Assembly: GCA_964036045.1 (NCBI GenBank)
Contig: OZ038400.1
Location: forward strand, 11,715,079 to 11,779,078
Direction: 5' to 3'
Source: Eutreptiella sp. 'Long Island Sound 2002'
Taxonomy: Eukaryota; Euglenozoa; Euglenophyceae; Eutreptiales; Eutreptiaceae
DNA: 64,000 nucleotides
Under the pieces are notes generated by a model. It saw only the letters and a program-made list of their open reading frames with translations. It ran no database searches and was not told the DNA's origin. Positions 12,410-26,200 of this stretch are shown here, piece after piece (the stretch's first letter is position 1; the number at the start of each line of letters is the position of its first letter). The position numbers were made by a program, and so were the translations under genes.

Positions 12410-15400
12410 TTGGTCGAGAACTCCCTCATCAGTACCCCTGTGCCAAGAACTCTGTCATCAGTACCCCTAGGCAAAGAACTCTGTCATCAGTACCCCTGGG
12501 CCAAGAACTCTGTCATCAGTACCCCTGGGCCAAGAACTCTGTCATCAGTACCCCTGGGCCACGAACTCTCTCATCAGTACCCCTGGGCCAAGAACTCTGT
12601 CATCAGTACCCCTGGGCCAAGAACTCTGTCATCAGTACCCCTGGGCCACGAACTCTCTCATCAGTACCCCTGGGCCAAGAACTCTGTCATCAGTACCCCT
12701 GGGCCAAGAACTCTGTCATCAGTACCCCTGGGCCACGAACTCTCTCATCAGTACCCCTGGGCCAAGAACTCTGTCAACAGTACCCCTGGGCCAAGAACTC
12801 TGTCATCAGTACCCCTGGGCCAAGAACTCTGACATCAGTACCCCTGGGCCTAGAACTCTGTCTTCAGTACTCCTGGGTCTAGAACTCTCTGATCAGTACA
12901 CCTGGGCCAAGAACTCTGTCATCAGTACCCCTCGGCCAAGAACTCTGTCTTCAGTACCCCTGGGCCAGGAACTCTGTCTCCAGAACCCCTGGGCCAGGAA
13001 CTCTGTCATCAGTACCCCTGGGCCAAGAACTCTGTCATCAGTACCCGTCGGTCAAGAACTCTGTCTTCAGTACCCCTGGGCCAGGAACTCTGTCTTCAGT
13101 ACCCCTGGGTCTAGAACTCTCTGATCAGTACCCCTGGGCCAAGACCTCTGTCTTCAGTACCCCTGGGCCAAGAACTCTGTCATCAGTACCCCTGGGCCAG
13201 GAACTCTGTCATCAGTACCCCGGGGCCAAGAACTCTGTCATCAGTACCCCTGGGCCAAGAGCTCTGTCATCAGTACCCCTGGGTCTAGAACTCTCTGATC
13301 AGTACCCCTCGGCCAAGAACTCTCTCATCAGTACCCCTGGGCCAAGAACTCTGTCATCAGTAACCCTGGGCCAAGAACTCTGTCATCAGTACCCCTGGGC
13401 CAAGAACTCTGTCATCAGTACCCCTGGTTCTAGAACTCTCTCATCAGTACCCCTGGGCCAAGAACTCTGTCATCAGTACCCCTGGGCCAAGAACTCTGTC
13501 TTCAGTACCCCTTGGCCAAGAACTCTGTCATCAGTACCCCTTGGTCGAGAACTCCCTCATCAGTACCCCTGGGCCAAGAACTCTGTCATCAGTACCCCTA
13601 GGCCAAGAACTCTGTCATCAGTACCCCTGGGCCAAGAACTCTGTCATCAGTACGCCTGGGCCAAGAACTCTGTCATCAGTACCCCCCGGCCACGAACTCT
13701 CTCATCAGTACCCCTGGGCCAAGAACTCTGTCATCAGTACCCCTGGGCCAAGAACTCTGTCATCAGTACCCCTGGGCCAAGAACTCTGTCATCAGTACCC
13801 CTGGGCCAAGAACTCTGTCATCAGTACCCCTAGGCCAAGAACTCTGTCATCAGTACCCCTGGGTCTAGAACTCTCTCATTAGTACCCCTGGGCCGAGAGC
13901 TCTGTCATCAGTACCACTGGGCGAGGAACTCTGTCATCAGTACCCCTGGGCCACGAACTCTGTCATCAGTACCCCTGGGCCAAGAACTCTGTCATCAGTA
14001 CCCCTGGGCCAAGAACTCTGTCATCAGTACCCCTCGGCCAAGAACTCTGTCATCAGTACCCCCGGGTCAAGAACTCTCTCATCAGTACCCGTGGGTCAAG
14101 AACTCTGTCATTAATATCCCTGGGTCTAGGACTCTGTCATCAGTACCCCTGGGCCAAGAACTCTGTCTTCAGGACCCCTGGGTCTAGAACTCTCTCATCA
14201 GTACCCCTGGGCCAAGAACTCTCCCACCAGTACGCCTGGGCCAAGAACTCACTCATCAGTACCCCTAGGCCAAGAACTGTGTCATCAGTACCCCTGGGTC
14301 AAGAACTCTGGCATCAGTACGCCTGGGCCAAGAACTCTGTCTTCAGTACCCCTGGGCCACGAACTCTGTCATCAGTACCCCCAGGCCAAGAACTCTGTCC
14401 TCAGTACCCCTGGGCCAAGAACTCTGTCTTCAGTACCCCTGGGCCAAGAACTCTGGCATCAGTACCCCTGGGCCAAGAAGTCTGTCTTCAGTACCCCTGG
14501 GCAAAAACCTCTGTCATCAGTACCCCTGGGCCAAGAACTCTGTCATCAGTACCCCTGGGCCAAGAACTCTGTCATCAGTACCCCTGGGCCAGGAACTCTG
14601 TCTTCAGTACCCCTGGGCCAAGAACTCTGTCATCAGTACCCCTGGGCCAAGACCTCTGTCTTCAGTACCCTGGGCCAAGAACTCTGTCATCAGTACCCGT
14701 GGTTCAAGGAGGCTGTCATCAGTACCCCTGGGCCAAGAACTCTGTCTTCAGTACCCCTGGGCCAAGAACTCTGTCATCAATACCCCTGGGCCAATAACTC
14801 TGTCTTCAGTACCCCTGGGCCAAGAACTCTGTCATCAGTACCCCTGGGCCAAGAACTCTCTCATCAGTACCCCTGGGCCAAGAACTCTGTCATCAGTAAC
14901 CCTGGGCCAAGAACTCGGTCTTCAGTACCCGTGGGCCAAGAACTCTGTCTTCAGTACCCCTGGGCCAACAACTCTGTCTTCAGTACCCTTGGGCCAAGAA
15001 TTCTGTCATCAGTACCCGTGGGTCAAGAAGTCTCTCATCAGTACCCCTGGGCCAAGAACTCTGTCTTCAGTACCCCTCGGCCACGAACTCTGTCATCAAT
15101 ACCCCTGGGCCAAGAACTCTGTCGTCAGTACCCCTAGGCCAAGAACTCTGTCATCAGTACCTCTGGGCCAAGAACTCTATCATCAGTACCCCTGGGCCAA
15201 GAACTCTGTCATCAGTACCCCTGGGTCTAGAACTCTCTGATCAGTACCCCTGGGCCAAGAACTCTGTCATCAGTACCCCTTGGCGAAGAACTCTGTCATC
15301 AGTACCCCTGGGCCAAGAGCTCTGTCATCAGTACCCCTGGACCAAGAACTCTGTCATCAATACCCCTGGGTCTAGAACTCTCTCATCAGTACCCCTGGGC

Positions 15401-18400
15401 CAAGAACTCTGTCATCAGTACCCCTGGGCCAAGAACTCTGTCATCAGTACCCCTGGGCCAAGAACTCTGTCTTCAATATCCCTGGGCCAAGAACTCTGTC
15501 ATCAGTACCCCTGGGTCGAGAACTCCCTCATCAGTACCCCTGGGCCAAGAACTCTGTCATCAGTACCCCTAGGCCAAGAACTCTGTAAACAGTACCCCTG
15601 GGCCAAGAACTCTGTCATCAGTACCCCTGGGCCAAGAACTCTGTCATCAGTACCCTTGGGCCACGAACTCTCTCATCAGTACCCCTGGGCAAATAACCCT
15701 GTCATCAGTACCCCTGGGCCAAGAACTCTGTCATCAGTACCCCTGGGCCACGAACTCTCTCATCAGTACCCCTGGGCCAAGAACTCTGTCAACAGTACCC
15801 CTGGGCCAAGAACTCTGTCATCAGTACCCCTGGGCCACGAACTCTGACATCAGTACCCCTGGGCCCAGAACTCTGTCTTCAGTACCCCTGGGTCTAGAAC
15901 TCTCTGATCAAGACCCCTGGGCCACGAACTCTGTCATCAGTACCCCTGGGCCAAGAACTCTGTCTTCAGTACCTCTGGGCCAAGAACTCTGTCTTCAGAA
16001 CCCCTGGGCCAAGAACTCTGTCATCAGTACCCCTGGGCCAAGAACTCTGTCATCAGTACCCGTCGGTCAAGAACTCTGTCTTCAGTACCCCTGGGCCAAG
16101 AACTCTGTCTTCAGTACCCCTGGGTCTAGAACTCTCTGATCAGTACCCCTGGGCCAAGAACTCTGTCTTCAGTACCCCTGGGCCAAGAACTCTGTCATCA
16201 GTACCCCCGGGCCAGGAATTCTGTCATCAGTACCCCTGGGCCAAGAACTCTGTCATCAGTACCCCTGGGCCAAGAGCTCTGTCATCAGTACCCCTGGGTC
16301 TAGAACTCTCTGATCAGTACCCCGGGGCGAAGAACTCTCTCATCAGTACCCCTGGGCCAAGAACTCTGTCATCAGTAACCCTGCGCCAAGAACTCTGTCA
16401 TCAGTACTCCTGGGCCAAGAACTCTGTCATCAGTACCCCTGGTTCTAGAACTCTCTCATCAGTACCCCTGGGCCAAGAACTCTGTCATCAGTACCCCTGG
16501 GCCAAGAACTCCGTCATCAGTACCCCTGGGCCAAGAACTCTGTCTTCAGTACCCCTTGGCCAAGAACTCTGTCATCAGTACCCCTTGGTCGAGAACTCCC
16601 TCATCAGTACCCCTGGGCCAAGAACTCTGTCATCAGTACCCCTAGGCCAAGAACTCTGTCATCAGTACCCCTGGGCCAAGAACTCTGTCATCAGTACCCC
16701 TGGGCCAAGAACTCTGTCATCAGTACCCCTGGGCCAAGAACTCTGTCATCAGTACCCCTGGGCCACGAACTCTGTCATCAGTACCCCTGGGCCAAGAACT
16801 CTGTCATCAGTACCCCTGGGCCAAGAACTCTGTCATCAGTACCCCTCGGCCAAGAACTCTGTCATCAGTACCCCCGGGTCAAGAACTCTCTCATCAGTAC
16901 CCGTGGGTCAAGAACTCTGTCATTAATATCCCTGGGTCTAGAACTCTGTCATCAGTACCCCTGGGCCAAGAACTCTGTCTTCAGTACCCCTGGGTCTAGA
17001 ACTCTCTCATCAGTACCCCTGGGCCAAGAACTCTCCCACCAGTACGCCTGGACCAAGAACTCACTCATCAGTACCCCTAGGCCAAGAACTGTGTCATCAG
17101 TACCCCTGGGTCAAGAACTCTGGCATCAGTACGCCTGGGCCAAGAACTCTGTCTTCAGTACCCCTGGGCCACGAACTCTGTCATCAGTACACCCAGGCCA
17201 AGAACTCTGTCCTCAGTACCCCTGGGCCAAGAACTCTGTCTTCAGTACACCCAGGCCAAGAACTCTGTCCTCAGTACCCCTGGGCCAAGAACTCTGTCAT
17301 CAGTACCCCTGGGCCAAGAACTCTGTCATCAGTACCCGTCGGTCAAGAACTCTGTCTTCAGTACCCCTGGGCCAAGAACTCTGTCTTCAGTACCCCTGGG
17401 TCTAGAACTCTCTGATCAGTACCCCTGGGCCAAGAACTCTGTCTTCAGTACCCCTGGGCCAAGAACTCTGTCATCAGTACCCCTGGGCCAGGAATTCTGT
17501 CATCAGTACCCCTGGGCCAAGAACTCTGTCATCAGTACCCCTGGGCCAAGAGCTCTGTCATCAGTACCCCTGGGTCTAGAACTCTCTGATCAGTACCCCG
17601 GGGCCAAGAACTCTCTCATCAGTACCCCTGGGCCAAGAACTCTGTCATCAGTAACCCTGGGCCAAGAACTCTGTCATCAGTACCCCTGGGCGAAGAACTC
17701 TGTCATCAGTACCCCTGGTTCTAGAACTCTCTCATCAGTACCCCTGGGCCAAGAACTCTGTCATCAGTACCCCTGGGCCAAGAGCTCCGTCATCAGTACC
17801 CCTGGGCCAAGAACTCTGTCTTCAGTACCCCTTGGCCAAGAATTCTGTCCTCAGTACCCCTTGGTCGAGAACTCCCTCATCAGTACCCCTGGGCCAAGAA
17901 CTCTGTCATCAGTACCCCTAGGCCAAGAACTCTGTCATCAGTACCCCTGGGCCAAGAACTCTGTCATCAGTACCCCTGGGCCAAGAACTCTGTCATCAGT
18001 ACCCCTGGGCCAAGAACTCTGTCATCAGTACCCCTGGGCCACGAACTCTGTCATCAGTACCCCTGGGCCAAGAACTCTGTCATCAGTACCCCTGGGCCAA
18101 GAACGCTGTCATCAGTACCCCTCGGCCAAAAACTCTGTCATCAGTACCCCCGGGTCAAGAACTCTCTCATCAGTACCCGTGGGTCAAGAACTCTGTCATT
18201 AATATCCCTGGGTCTAGAACTCTGTCATCAGTACCCCTGGGCCAAGAACTCTGTCTTCAGTACCCCTGGGTCTAGAACTCTCTCATCAGTACCCCTGGGC
18301 CAAGAGCTCTCCCACCAGTACGCCTGGACCAAGAACTCACTCATCAGTACCCCTAGGCCAAGAACTGTGTCATCAGTACCCCTGGGTCAAGAACTCTGGC

Positions 18401-20960
18401 ATCAGTACGCCTGGGCCAAGAACTCTGTCTTCAGTACCCCTGGGCCACGAACTCTGTCATCAGTACACCCAGGCCAAGAACTCTGTCCTCAGTACCCCTG
18501 GGCCAAGAACTCTGTCTTCAGTACCCCTGGGCCAAGAACTCTGGCAAAAGTACCCCTGGGCCAAGAACTCTGTCTTCAGTACCTCTGGGCCAAGAACTCT
18601 GTCATCAGTACCCCTGGGCCAAGAACTCTGTCATCAGTACCCCTGGGCCAGGAACTCTGTCTTCAGTACCCCTGGGCGAAGAACTCTGTCATCAGTACCC
18701 CTGGGCCAAGAACTCCGTCATCAGTACCCCTGGGCCAAGAACTCTGTCATCAGTACCCCTTGGCCAAGAACTCTGTCATCAGTACCCCTTGGTCGAGAAG
18801 TCCCTCATCAGTACCCCTGGGCCAAGAACTCTGTCATCAGTACCCCTAGGCCAAGAACTCTGTCATCAGTACCCCTGGGCCAAGAACTCTGTCATCAGTA
18901 CCCCTGGGCCAAGAACTCTGTCATCAGTACCCCTGGGCCAAGAACTCTGTCATCAGTACCCCTGGGCCACGAACTCTGTCATCAGTACCCCTGGGCCAAG
19001 AACTCTGTCATCAGTACCCCTGGGCCAAGAACTCTGTCATCAGTACCCCTCGGCCAAGAACTCTGTCATCAGTACCCCCGGGTCAAGAACTCTCTCATCA
19101 GTACCCGTGGGTCAAGAACTCTGTCATTAATATCCCTGGGTCTAGAACTCTGTCATCAGTACCCCTGTGCCAAGAACTCTGTCTTCAGTACCCCTGGGTC
19201 TAGAACTCTCTCATCAGTACCCCTGGGCCAAGAACTCTCCCACCAGTACGCCTGGACCAAGAACTCACTCATCAGTACCCCTAGGCCAAGAACTGTGTCA
19301 TCAGTACCCCTGGGTCAGGAACTCTGGCATCAGTACGCCTGGGCCAAGAACTCTGTCTTCAGTACCCCTGGGCCACGAACTCTGTCATCAGTACACCCAG
19401 GCCAAGAACTCTGTCCTCAGTACCCCTGGGCCAAGAACTCTGTCTTCAGTACACCCAGGCCAAGAACTCTGTCCTCAGTACCCCTGGGCCAAGAACTCTG
19501 TCATCAGTACCCCTGGGCCAAGAACTCTGTCATCAGTACCCGTCGGTCAAGAACTCTGTCTTCAGTACCCCTGGGCCAAGAACTCTGTCTTCAGTACCCC
19601 TGGGTCTAGAACTCTCTGATCAGTACCCCTGGGCCAAGAACTCTGTCTTCAGTACCCCTGGGCCAAGAACTCTGTCATCAGTACCCCTGGGCCAGGAATT
19701 CTGTCATCAGTACCCCTGGGCCAAGAACTCTGTCATCAGTACCCCTGGGCCAAGAGCTCTGTCATCAGTACCCCTGGGTCTAGAACTCTCTGATCAGTAC
19801 CCCGGGGCCAAGAACTCTCTCATCAGTACCCCTGGGCCAAGAACTCTGTCATCAGTAACCCTGGGCCAAGAACTCTGTCATCAGTACCCCTGGGCCGAGA
19901 ACTCTGTCATCAGTACCCCTGGTTCTAGAACTCTCTCATCAGTACCCCTGGGCCAAGAACTCTGTCATCAGTACCCCTGGGCCAAGAACTCCGTCATCAG
20001 TACCCCTGGGCCAAGAACTCTGTCTTCAGTACCCCTTGGCCAAGAACTCTGTCATCAGTACCCCTTGGTCGAGAACTCCCTCATCAGTACCCCTGGGCCA
20101 AGAACTCTGTCATCAGTACCCCTAGGCCAAGAACTCTGTCATCAGTACCCCTGGGCCAAGAACTCTGTCATCAGTACCCCTGGGCCAAGAACTCTGTCAT
20201 CAGTACCCCTGGGCCAAGAACTCTGTCATCAGTACCCCTGGGCCACGAACTCTGTCATCAGTACCCCTGGGCCAAGAACTCTGTCATCAGTACCCCTGGG
20301 CCAAGAACTCTGTCATCAGTACCCCTCGGCCAAAAACTCTGTCATCAGTACCCCCGGGTCAAGAACTCTCTCATCAGTACCCGTGGGTCAAGAACTCTGT
20401 CATTAATATCCCTGGGTCTAGAACTCTGTCATCAGTACCCCTGGGCCAAGAACTCTGTCTTCAGTACCCCTGGGTCTAGAACTCTCTCATCAGTACCCCT
20501 GGGCCAAGAGCTCTCCCACCAGTACGCCTGGACCAAGAACTCACTCATCAGTACCCCTAGGCCAAGAACTGTGTCATCAGTACCCCTGGGTCAAGAACTC
20601 TGGCATCAGTACGCCTGGGCCAAGAACTCTGTCTTCAGTACCCCTGGGCCACGAACTCTGTCATCAGTACACCCAGGCCAAGAACTCTGTCCTCAGTACC
20701 CCTGGGCCAAGAACTCTGTCTTCAGTACCCCTGGGCCAAGAACTCTGGCAAAAGTACCCCTGGGCCAAGAACTCTGTCTTCAGTACCTCTGGGCAAAAAA
20801 CTCTGTCATCAGTACCCCTGGGCCAAGAACTCTGTCATCAGTATCCCTGGGCCAAGAACTCTGTCATCAGTACCCCTGGGCCAGGAACTCTGTCTTCAGT
20901 ACCCCTGGGCGAAGAACTCTGTCATCAGTACCCCTGGGCCAAGAACTCTGTCTTCAGTAC
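12410..20960. repeat. Higher-order block with 1,131-, 1,276- and 928-bp spacings
   Basis: The marker TTGGTCGAGAACTCCCTC occurs near 12,410, 13,541, 16,585, 17,861, 18,789 (variant) and 20,065. The spacings are 1,131 bp (39 monomers), 3,044 bp (105 monomers less one base), 1,276 bp (44), 928 bp (32) and 1,276 bp (44). A second marker with CTGGCATCAGTACGCC follows at 14,279, 17,091, 18,367, 19,295 and 20,571 with matching spacings. The pair 1,276+928 itself repeats, giving a 2,204-bp (76-monomer) super-unit that is nearly identical in two copies. The one-base deficit comes from a lost C near 14,668. Confidence 0.85.
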
Positions 20961-21589
20961 CCCTGGGCCAAGAACTCTGTCTTCAGTACCCTGGGCCAAG
21001 AACTCTGTCATCAGTACCCGTGGGTCAAGGAGTCTGTAATCAGTACCCCTGGGCCAAGAACTCTGTCTTCAGTACCCCTGGGCCAAGAACTCTGTCATCA
21101 ATACCCCTGGGCCAAGAACTCTGTCTTCAGTACCCCTGGGCCAAGAACTCTGTCATCAGTACCCCTGGGCCAAGAACTCTCTCATCAGTACCCCTGGGCC
21201 AAGAACTCTGTCATCAGTAACCCTGGGCCAAGAACTTAGTCTTCAGTACCCCTGGGCCAAGAACTCTGTCTTCAGTACCCCTGGGCGAAGAACTCTGTCT
21301 TCAGTACCCTTGGGCCAAGAATTCTGTCCTCAGTACCCGTGGGTCAAGAAGTCTCTCATCAGTACCCCTGGGCCAAGAACTCTGTCTTCAGTACCCCTCG
21401 GCCAAGAACTCTGTCATCAATACCCCTGGGCCAAGAACTCTGTCGTCAGTACCCCTAGGCCAAGAACTCTGTCATCAGTACCTCTGGGCCAAGAACTCTA
21501 TCATCAGTACCCCTGGGCCAAGAACTCTGTCATCAGTATCCCTGGGTCTAGAACTCTCTGATCAGTACCCCTGGGCCACGAACTCTGTC

Positions 21590-23290
21590 ATCATTACCCC
21601 TGGGCGAACAACTCTGTCATCAGTACCCCTGGGCCAAGAACTCTGTCTTCAGTACCCCTGGGTCTAGAACTCTCTGCCCAGTACCCCTGGGCCAAGAACT
21701 CTCTCATCAGTACACCTGGGCCAAGAACTCTGTCATCAGTAACCCTGGGCCAAGAACTCTGTCTTCAGTACCCCTGGGCCAAGAGCTCTGTCTTCAGTAC
21801 CCCTGGGCCAAGAACTCTGTCTTCAGTACCCCTGGGCCAAGAACTCTGTCATCAGTACCCGTGGGTCAAGAAGTCTCTCATCAGTACCCCTGGGCCACGA
21901 ACTCTGTCATCAGTACCCCTGGGCCAAGAAATCTGTCATCAATACCCCTGGGCCAAGAACTCTGTCGTCAGTACCCCTGGGCCAAGAACTCTGTCATCAG
22001 TACCCCTGGGCCAAGAACTCTGTCATCAGTACCCCTGGGCCAAGAACTCTGTCATCAGTACCCCTGGGCCAAGAACTCTGTCATCAGTACCCCTGGGCCA
22101 AGAATCCTGTCATCAGTACCCCTGGGTCTAGAACTCTCCGATCAGTACCCCTGGGCCAAGAACTCTGTCATCAGTACCCCTGGGCCAAGAACTCTGTCAT
22201 CAGTACCCCTAGGCCAAGAACTCTGTCGTCAGTACCCCTGGGCCAAGAACTCTGTCATCATAACCCCTGGGCCAAGAACTCTGTCATCAGTAGCTGTGGG
22301 TCAAGAAGTCTCTCATCAGTACCCCTGGCCCAAGAACTCTGTCATCAGTACCCCTGGGCCAAGAACTCTGTCATCAGTAGCCGTGGGTCAAGAAGTCTCT
22401 CATCAGTACCCCTGGCCCAAGAACTCTATCATCAGTACCCCTGGGCCAAGAACTCTGTCATCAGTACCCCTGGGTCTAGAACTCTCTGATCAGTACCCCT
22501 GGGCCACGAACTCTGTCATCAGTACCCCTGGGCGAACAACTCTGTCATCGGTACCCCTGGGCCAAGAACTCTGTCTTCAGTACCCCTGGGTCTAGAACTC
22601 TCTGCCCAGTACCCCTGGGCCAAGAACTCTCTCATCAGTACACCTGGGCCAAGAACTCTGTCATCAGTAACCCTGGGCCAAGAACTCTGTCTTCAGTACC
22701 CCTGGGCCAAGAGCTCTGTCTTCAGTACCCCTGGGCCAAGAACTCTGTCTTCAGTACCCCTGGGCCAAGAACTCTGTCATCAGTACCCGTGGGTCAAGAA
22801 GTCTCTCATCAGTACCCCTGGGCCACGAACTCTGTCATCAGTACCCCTGGGCCAAGAAATCTGTCATCAATACCCCTGGGCCAAGAACTCTGTCGTCAGT
22901 ACCCCTGGGCCAAGAACTCTGTCATCAGTACCCCTGGGCCAAGAACTCTGTCATCAGTACCCCTGGGCCAAGAACTCTGTCATCAGTACCCCTGGGCCAA
23001 GAACTCTGTCATCAGTACCCCTGGGCCAAGAATCCTGTCATCAGTACCCCTGGGTCTAGAACTCTCCGATCAGTACCCCTGGGCCAAGAACTCTGTCATC
23101 AGTACCCCTGGGCCAAGAACTCTGTCATCAGTACCCCTAGGCCAAGAACTCTGTCGTCAGTACCCCTGGGCCAAGAACTCTGTCATCATAACCCCTGGGC
23201 CAAGAACTCTGTCATCAGTAGCCGTGGGTCAAGAAGTCTCTCATCAGTACCCCTGGCCCAAGAACTCTGTCATCAGTACCCCTGGGCCAA
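21590..23290. repeat. Segmental duplication in array: two copies at 928 bp
   Basis: The GGGCGAACAACTCTG monomer at 21,601 recurs at 22,529, and the GTGGGTCAAGAAGTCTC monomer at 21,861 recurs at 22,789. Both offsets are 928 bp, 32 monomers. The following variants, including AAGAATCCTGTCATC and CTAGGCCAAGAAC, match one for one over most of the unit. A CCCTGGCCCAAGAAC monomer also recurs locally. Confidence 0.85.
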
Positions 23291-26200
23291 GAACTCTCTC
23301 ATCAGTACCCCTGGGCCAGAAACTCTGTCATCAATACCCCTGGGCCAAGAACTCTGTCATCAGTACCCCTGCGCCAAGAACTCTGTCATCAGTACCCCTG
23401 GACCAAGAACTCTGTCTTCAGTACCCCTGGGCCAAGAACTCTGTCATCAGTACCCCTGGGCCAAGAACTCTGTCATCAGTACCCCTGGGCCAAGAACTCT
23501 GTCATCAGTACCACTGGGCCAAGAACTCTGTCATCAGTACGCCTGGGTCGAGAACTCTCTCATCAGTACCCCTAGGCCAAGAACTCTGTCTTCAGAACCC
23601 CTGGGCCAAGAACTCTGTCATCAGTATCCCTGGGCCAAGAACTCTGTCATCAGTACCCCTGGGCCAAGAACTCTGTCATCAGTACCCCTGGGCCAAGAAC
23701 TCTCTCATCAGTACCCCTGGGCCAAGAACTCTGTCATCAGTACCCCTGGGCCAAGAACTCTGTCATCAGTACCCCAGGGCCAAGAACTCTGTCATCAGTA
23801 CCCCTGGGCCGATAAATCTGTCATCAGTAGCCCTGGGCCAAGAACTCTGTCATCAGTACCCCTGGGTCTAGAACTCTCTCATTAGTACCCCTCGGCCAAG
23901 AACTCTGTCATCAGTACCCCTGTGCCAAGAACTCTGTCATGAGTACCCCTGGGCCAAGAACTCTGTCATCAGTACCCCTGGGCCAAGAACTCTGTCGTCA
24001 GTACCCCTGGGCCAAGACCTCTGTCATCAGTACCCCTGGGCCAAGAGCTCTGTCATCAGTATCGCTGGACCAAGAACTCTGTCATCAGTACCCCTGGGCC
24101 CAGAACTCTGTCATCAGTACGCCCGGGCCAAGAACTCTGTCATCAGTACCCCTGGGCCAAGAACTCTGTCTTCAGTACCCCTGGGCCAAGAGCTCTGTCA
24201 TCAGTACCCCTGGGCCAAGGACTCTGTCATCAGTACCCCTGGGCGAAAGACCTCTGTCATCAGGACCCCTGGACCCAGAACTCTGTCTTCAGTACCCCTG
24301 GGCCACGAACTCTGTCATCAGTACCCCTGGGCCAAGAACTCTGTCTTCAGTACCCCTTGGCCAGGAACTCTGTCATCAGTACCCCTGGGCCAAGAACTCT
24401 GTCTTCAGTACTCCTGGGGCAAGAACTCTGTCTTCAGTACCCCTGGGCCAAGAACTCTGTATTCAGTAACCCTGGACCAGGAACTCTGTCATCAGTACCC
24501 TTGGGTCTAGAACTCTGTCTTCAGTACCCCTGGGCCAAGAACTCTGTCATCAGTACCCCTGGGCCAAGAACTCTGTCTTCAGTACCCCTGGGCCAAGAAT
24601 TCTGTCATCAGTACCCCTGGGCCAAGAACTCTGTCATCAGTACCCCTGGGCCAAGAACTCTGTCTTCAGTACCCCTGGGCCATGAACTCTGTCATCAGTA
24701 CCCCTGGGCCAAGAGCTCTGTCATCAGTACCCCTGGGTCTAGAACTCTGTCATCAGTAACCCTGGGCCAAGAACTCTGTCATGAGTACCCCTGGGCCAAG
24801 AACTCTGTCTTGCGTACCCCTGGGCCAAGAACTCTGTCTTCAGGACCCCTGGGCCAAGAACTCTGTTATCAGTACCCCTGGGCCAGAAACTCTGTCATCG
24901 GTACCCCTGGACCAAGAACTCTGTCATCAGTACCCCTGGGTCTAGAACTCTCTCCTCAGTACCCCTGGGCCAAGAACTCTGTCATCAATACCCCTGGGCC
25001 AAGAACTCTGTCTTCAGTACCCCTGGGCGGAGAACTCTGTCATCAGTACCCCTGGGCCACGAACTCTGTCATCAGTACCCCTGGGTCTAGAACTCTGTCT
25101 TCAGTACCCCTGGGCCAAGAACTCTGTCATCAGTACCCCTGGGCCACGAACTCTGTCATCAGTACCCCTGGGTCTAGAACTCTGTCATCAGTACCCCTGG
25201 GCCAAGAACTCTGTCATCAGTACTCCTGGGCCAAGAACTCTGTCTTCAGTACCCCTGGGCCAAGAACTCTGTCATCAGTACCCCTGGACCAAGAACTCTG
25301 TCATCAGTACCCCGGGGCCAAGAACTCTGTCTCCAGTACCCCTTGGCCAGGAACTCTGTCATCAGTACCCCTGGGCCAAGAACTCTGTCATCAGTACCCC
25401 TGGGCCAAGAGCTCTGTCTTCAGTACCCCTGGGCCAAGAGCTCTGTCATCAGTACCCCTGGGCCAAGAACTCTGTCATCAGTACCCCTCTGCCAAGAACG
25501 CTGTCATCAGTACCCCTGGGCCAAGAACTCTGTCATCAGTACCCCTGGGCCAAGAACTCTGTCTTCAGTACCCCTCGGCCAAGAACTCTGTCTTCAGTAC
25601 CCCTGGGCCAAGAGCGCTGTCATCAGTACCCCTGGGCCAAGAACTCTGTCTTCAGTACCCCTGGGCCAAGAACTCTGTTTTCAGTACCCCTGGGGCAGGA
25701 ACTCTGTCATCAGTACCCCTGGGCCAAGAACTCTGTCATCAGTACCCCTGGGCCAAGAACGCTGTCATCAGTACCCCTGGGCCAATAACTCTGTCATCAG
25801 TACCCCTGGGCCAAGAACTCTGTCATCAGTACCCCTGGGCCAAGAACTCTGTCATCAGTACCCCTGGGCCAGGAACTCTGTCATCAGAACCCCTTGGCCA
25901 AGAACCCTGTCATCAGTAACCCTGGGCCAAGAACTCTGTCATCAGTACCCCTGGGCCCAGAACTCTGTCATCAGTACCCCTTGGCCAAGAACTCTGTCAT
26001 CAGTACCCCTCAGCCAAGAACTCTGTCTTCAGTACCCCTGGGCCGAGAACTCTGTCATCAGAACGCCTTGGCCAAGAACTCTGTCATCAGTACCCCTGGG
26101 CCAAGAACTCTGTCATCAGTACCCCTGGGCCCAGAACTCTGTCATCAGTACCCCTGGGCCAAGAACTCTGTCATCAGTACCCCTGGGCCAAGAACTCTGT

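Larger units (their letters stand above)
1..23900. repeat. Left domain of the 29-bp array, rich in divergent monomer classes
   Basis: This part of the array mixes the consensus monomer with recurrent variants. One class reads GGGTCTAGAACTCTCTGATCA (for example around 571-600, 1,310 and 1,369) and carries TCTAGA and TGATCA. Another reads GTGGGTCAAGAAGTCTCTCATC (for example 248-276). A third has AGTAACCC instead of AGTACCCC. The TGATCA and AGTAA variants create TGA and TAA in one frame, so open frames here are mostly short. Beyond about 24 kb these classes become rare and the array is more homogeneous. The boundary is gradual and was set by eye. Confidence 0.7.
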
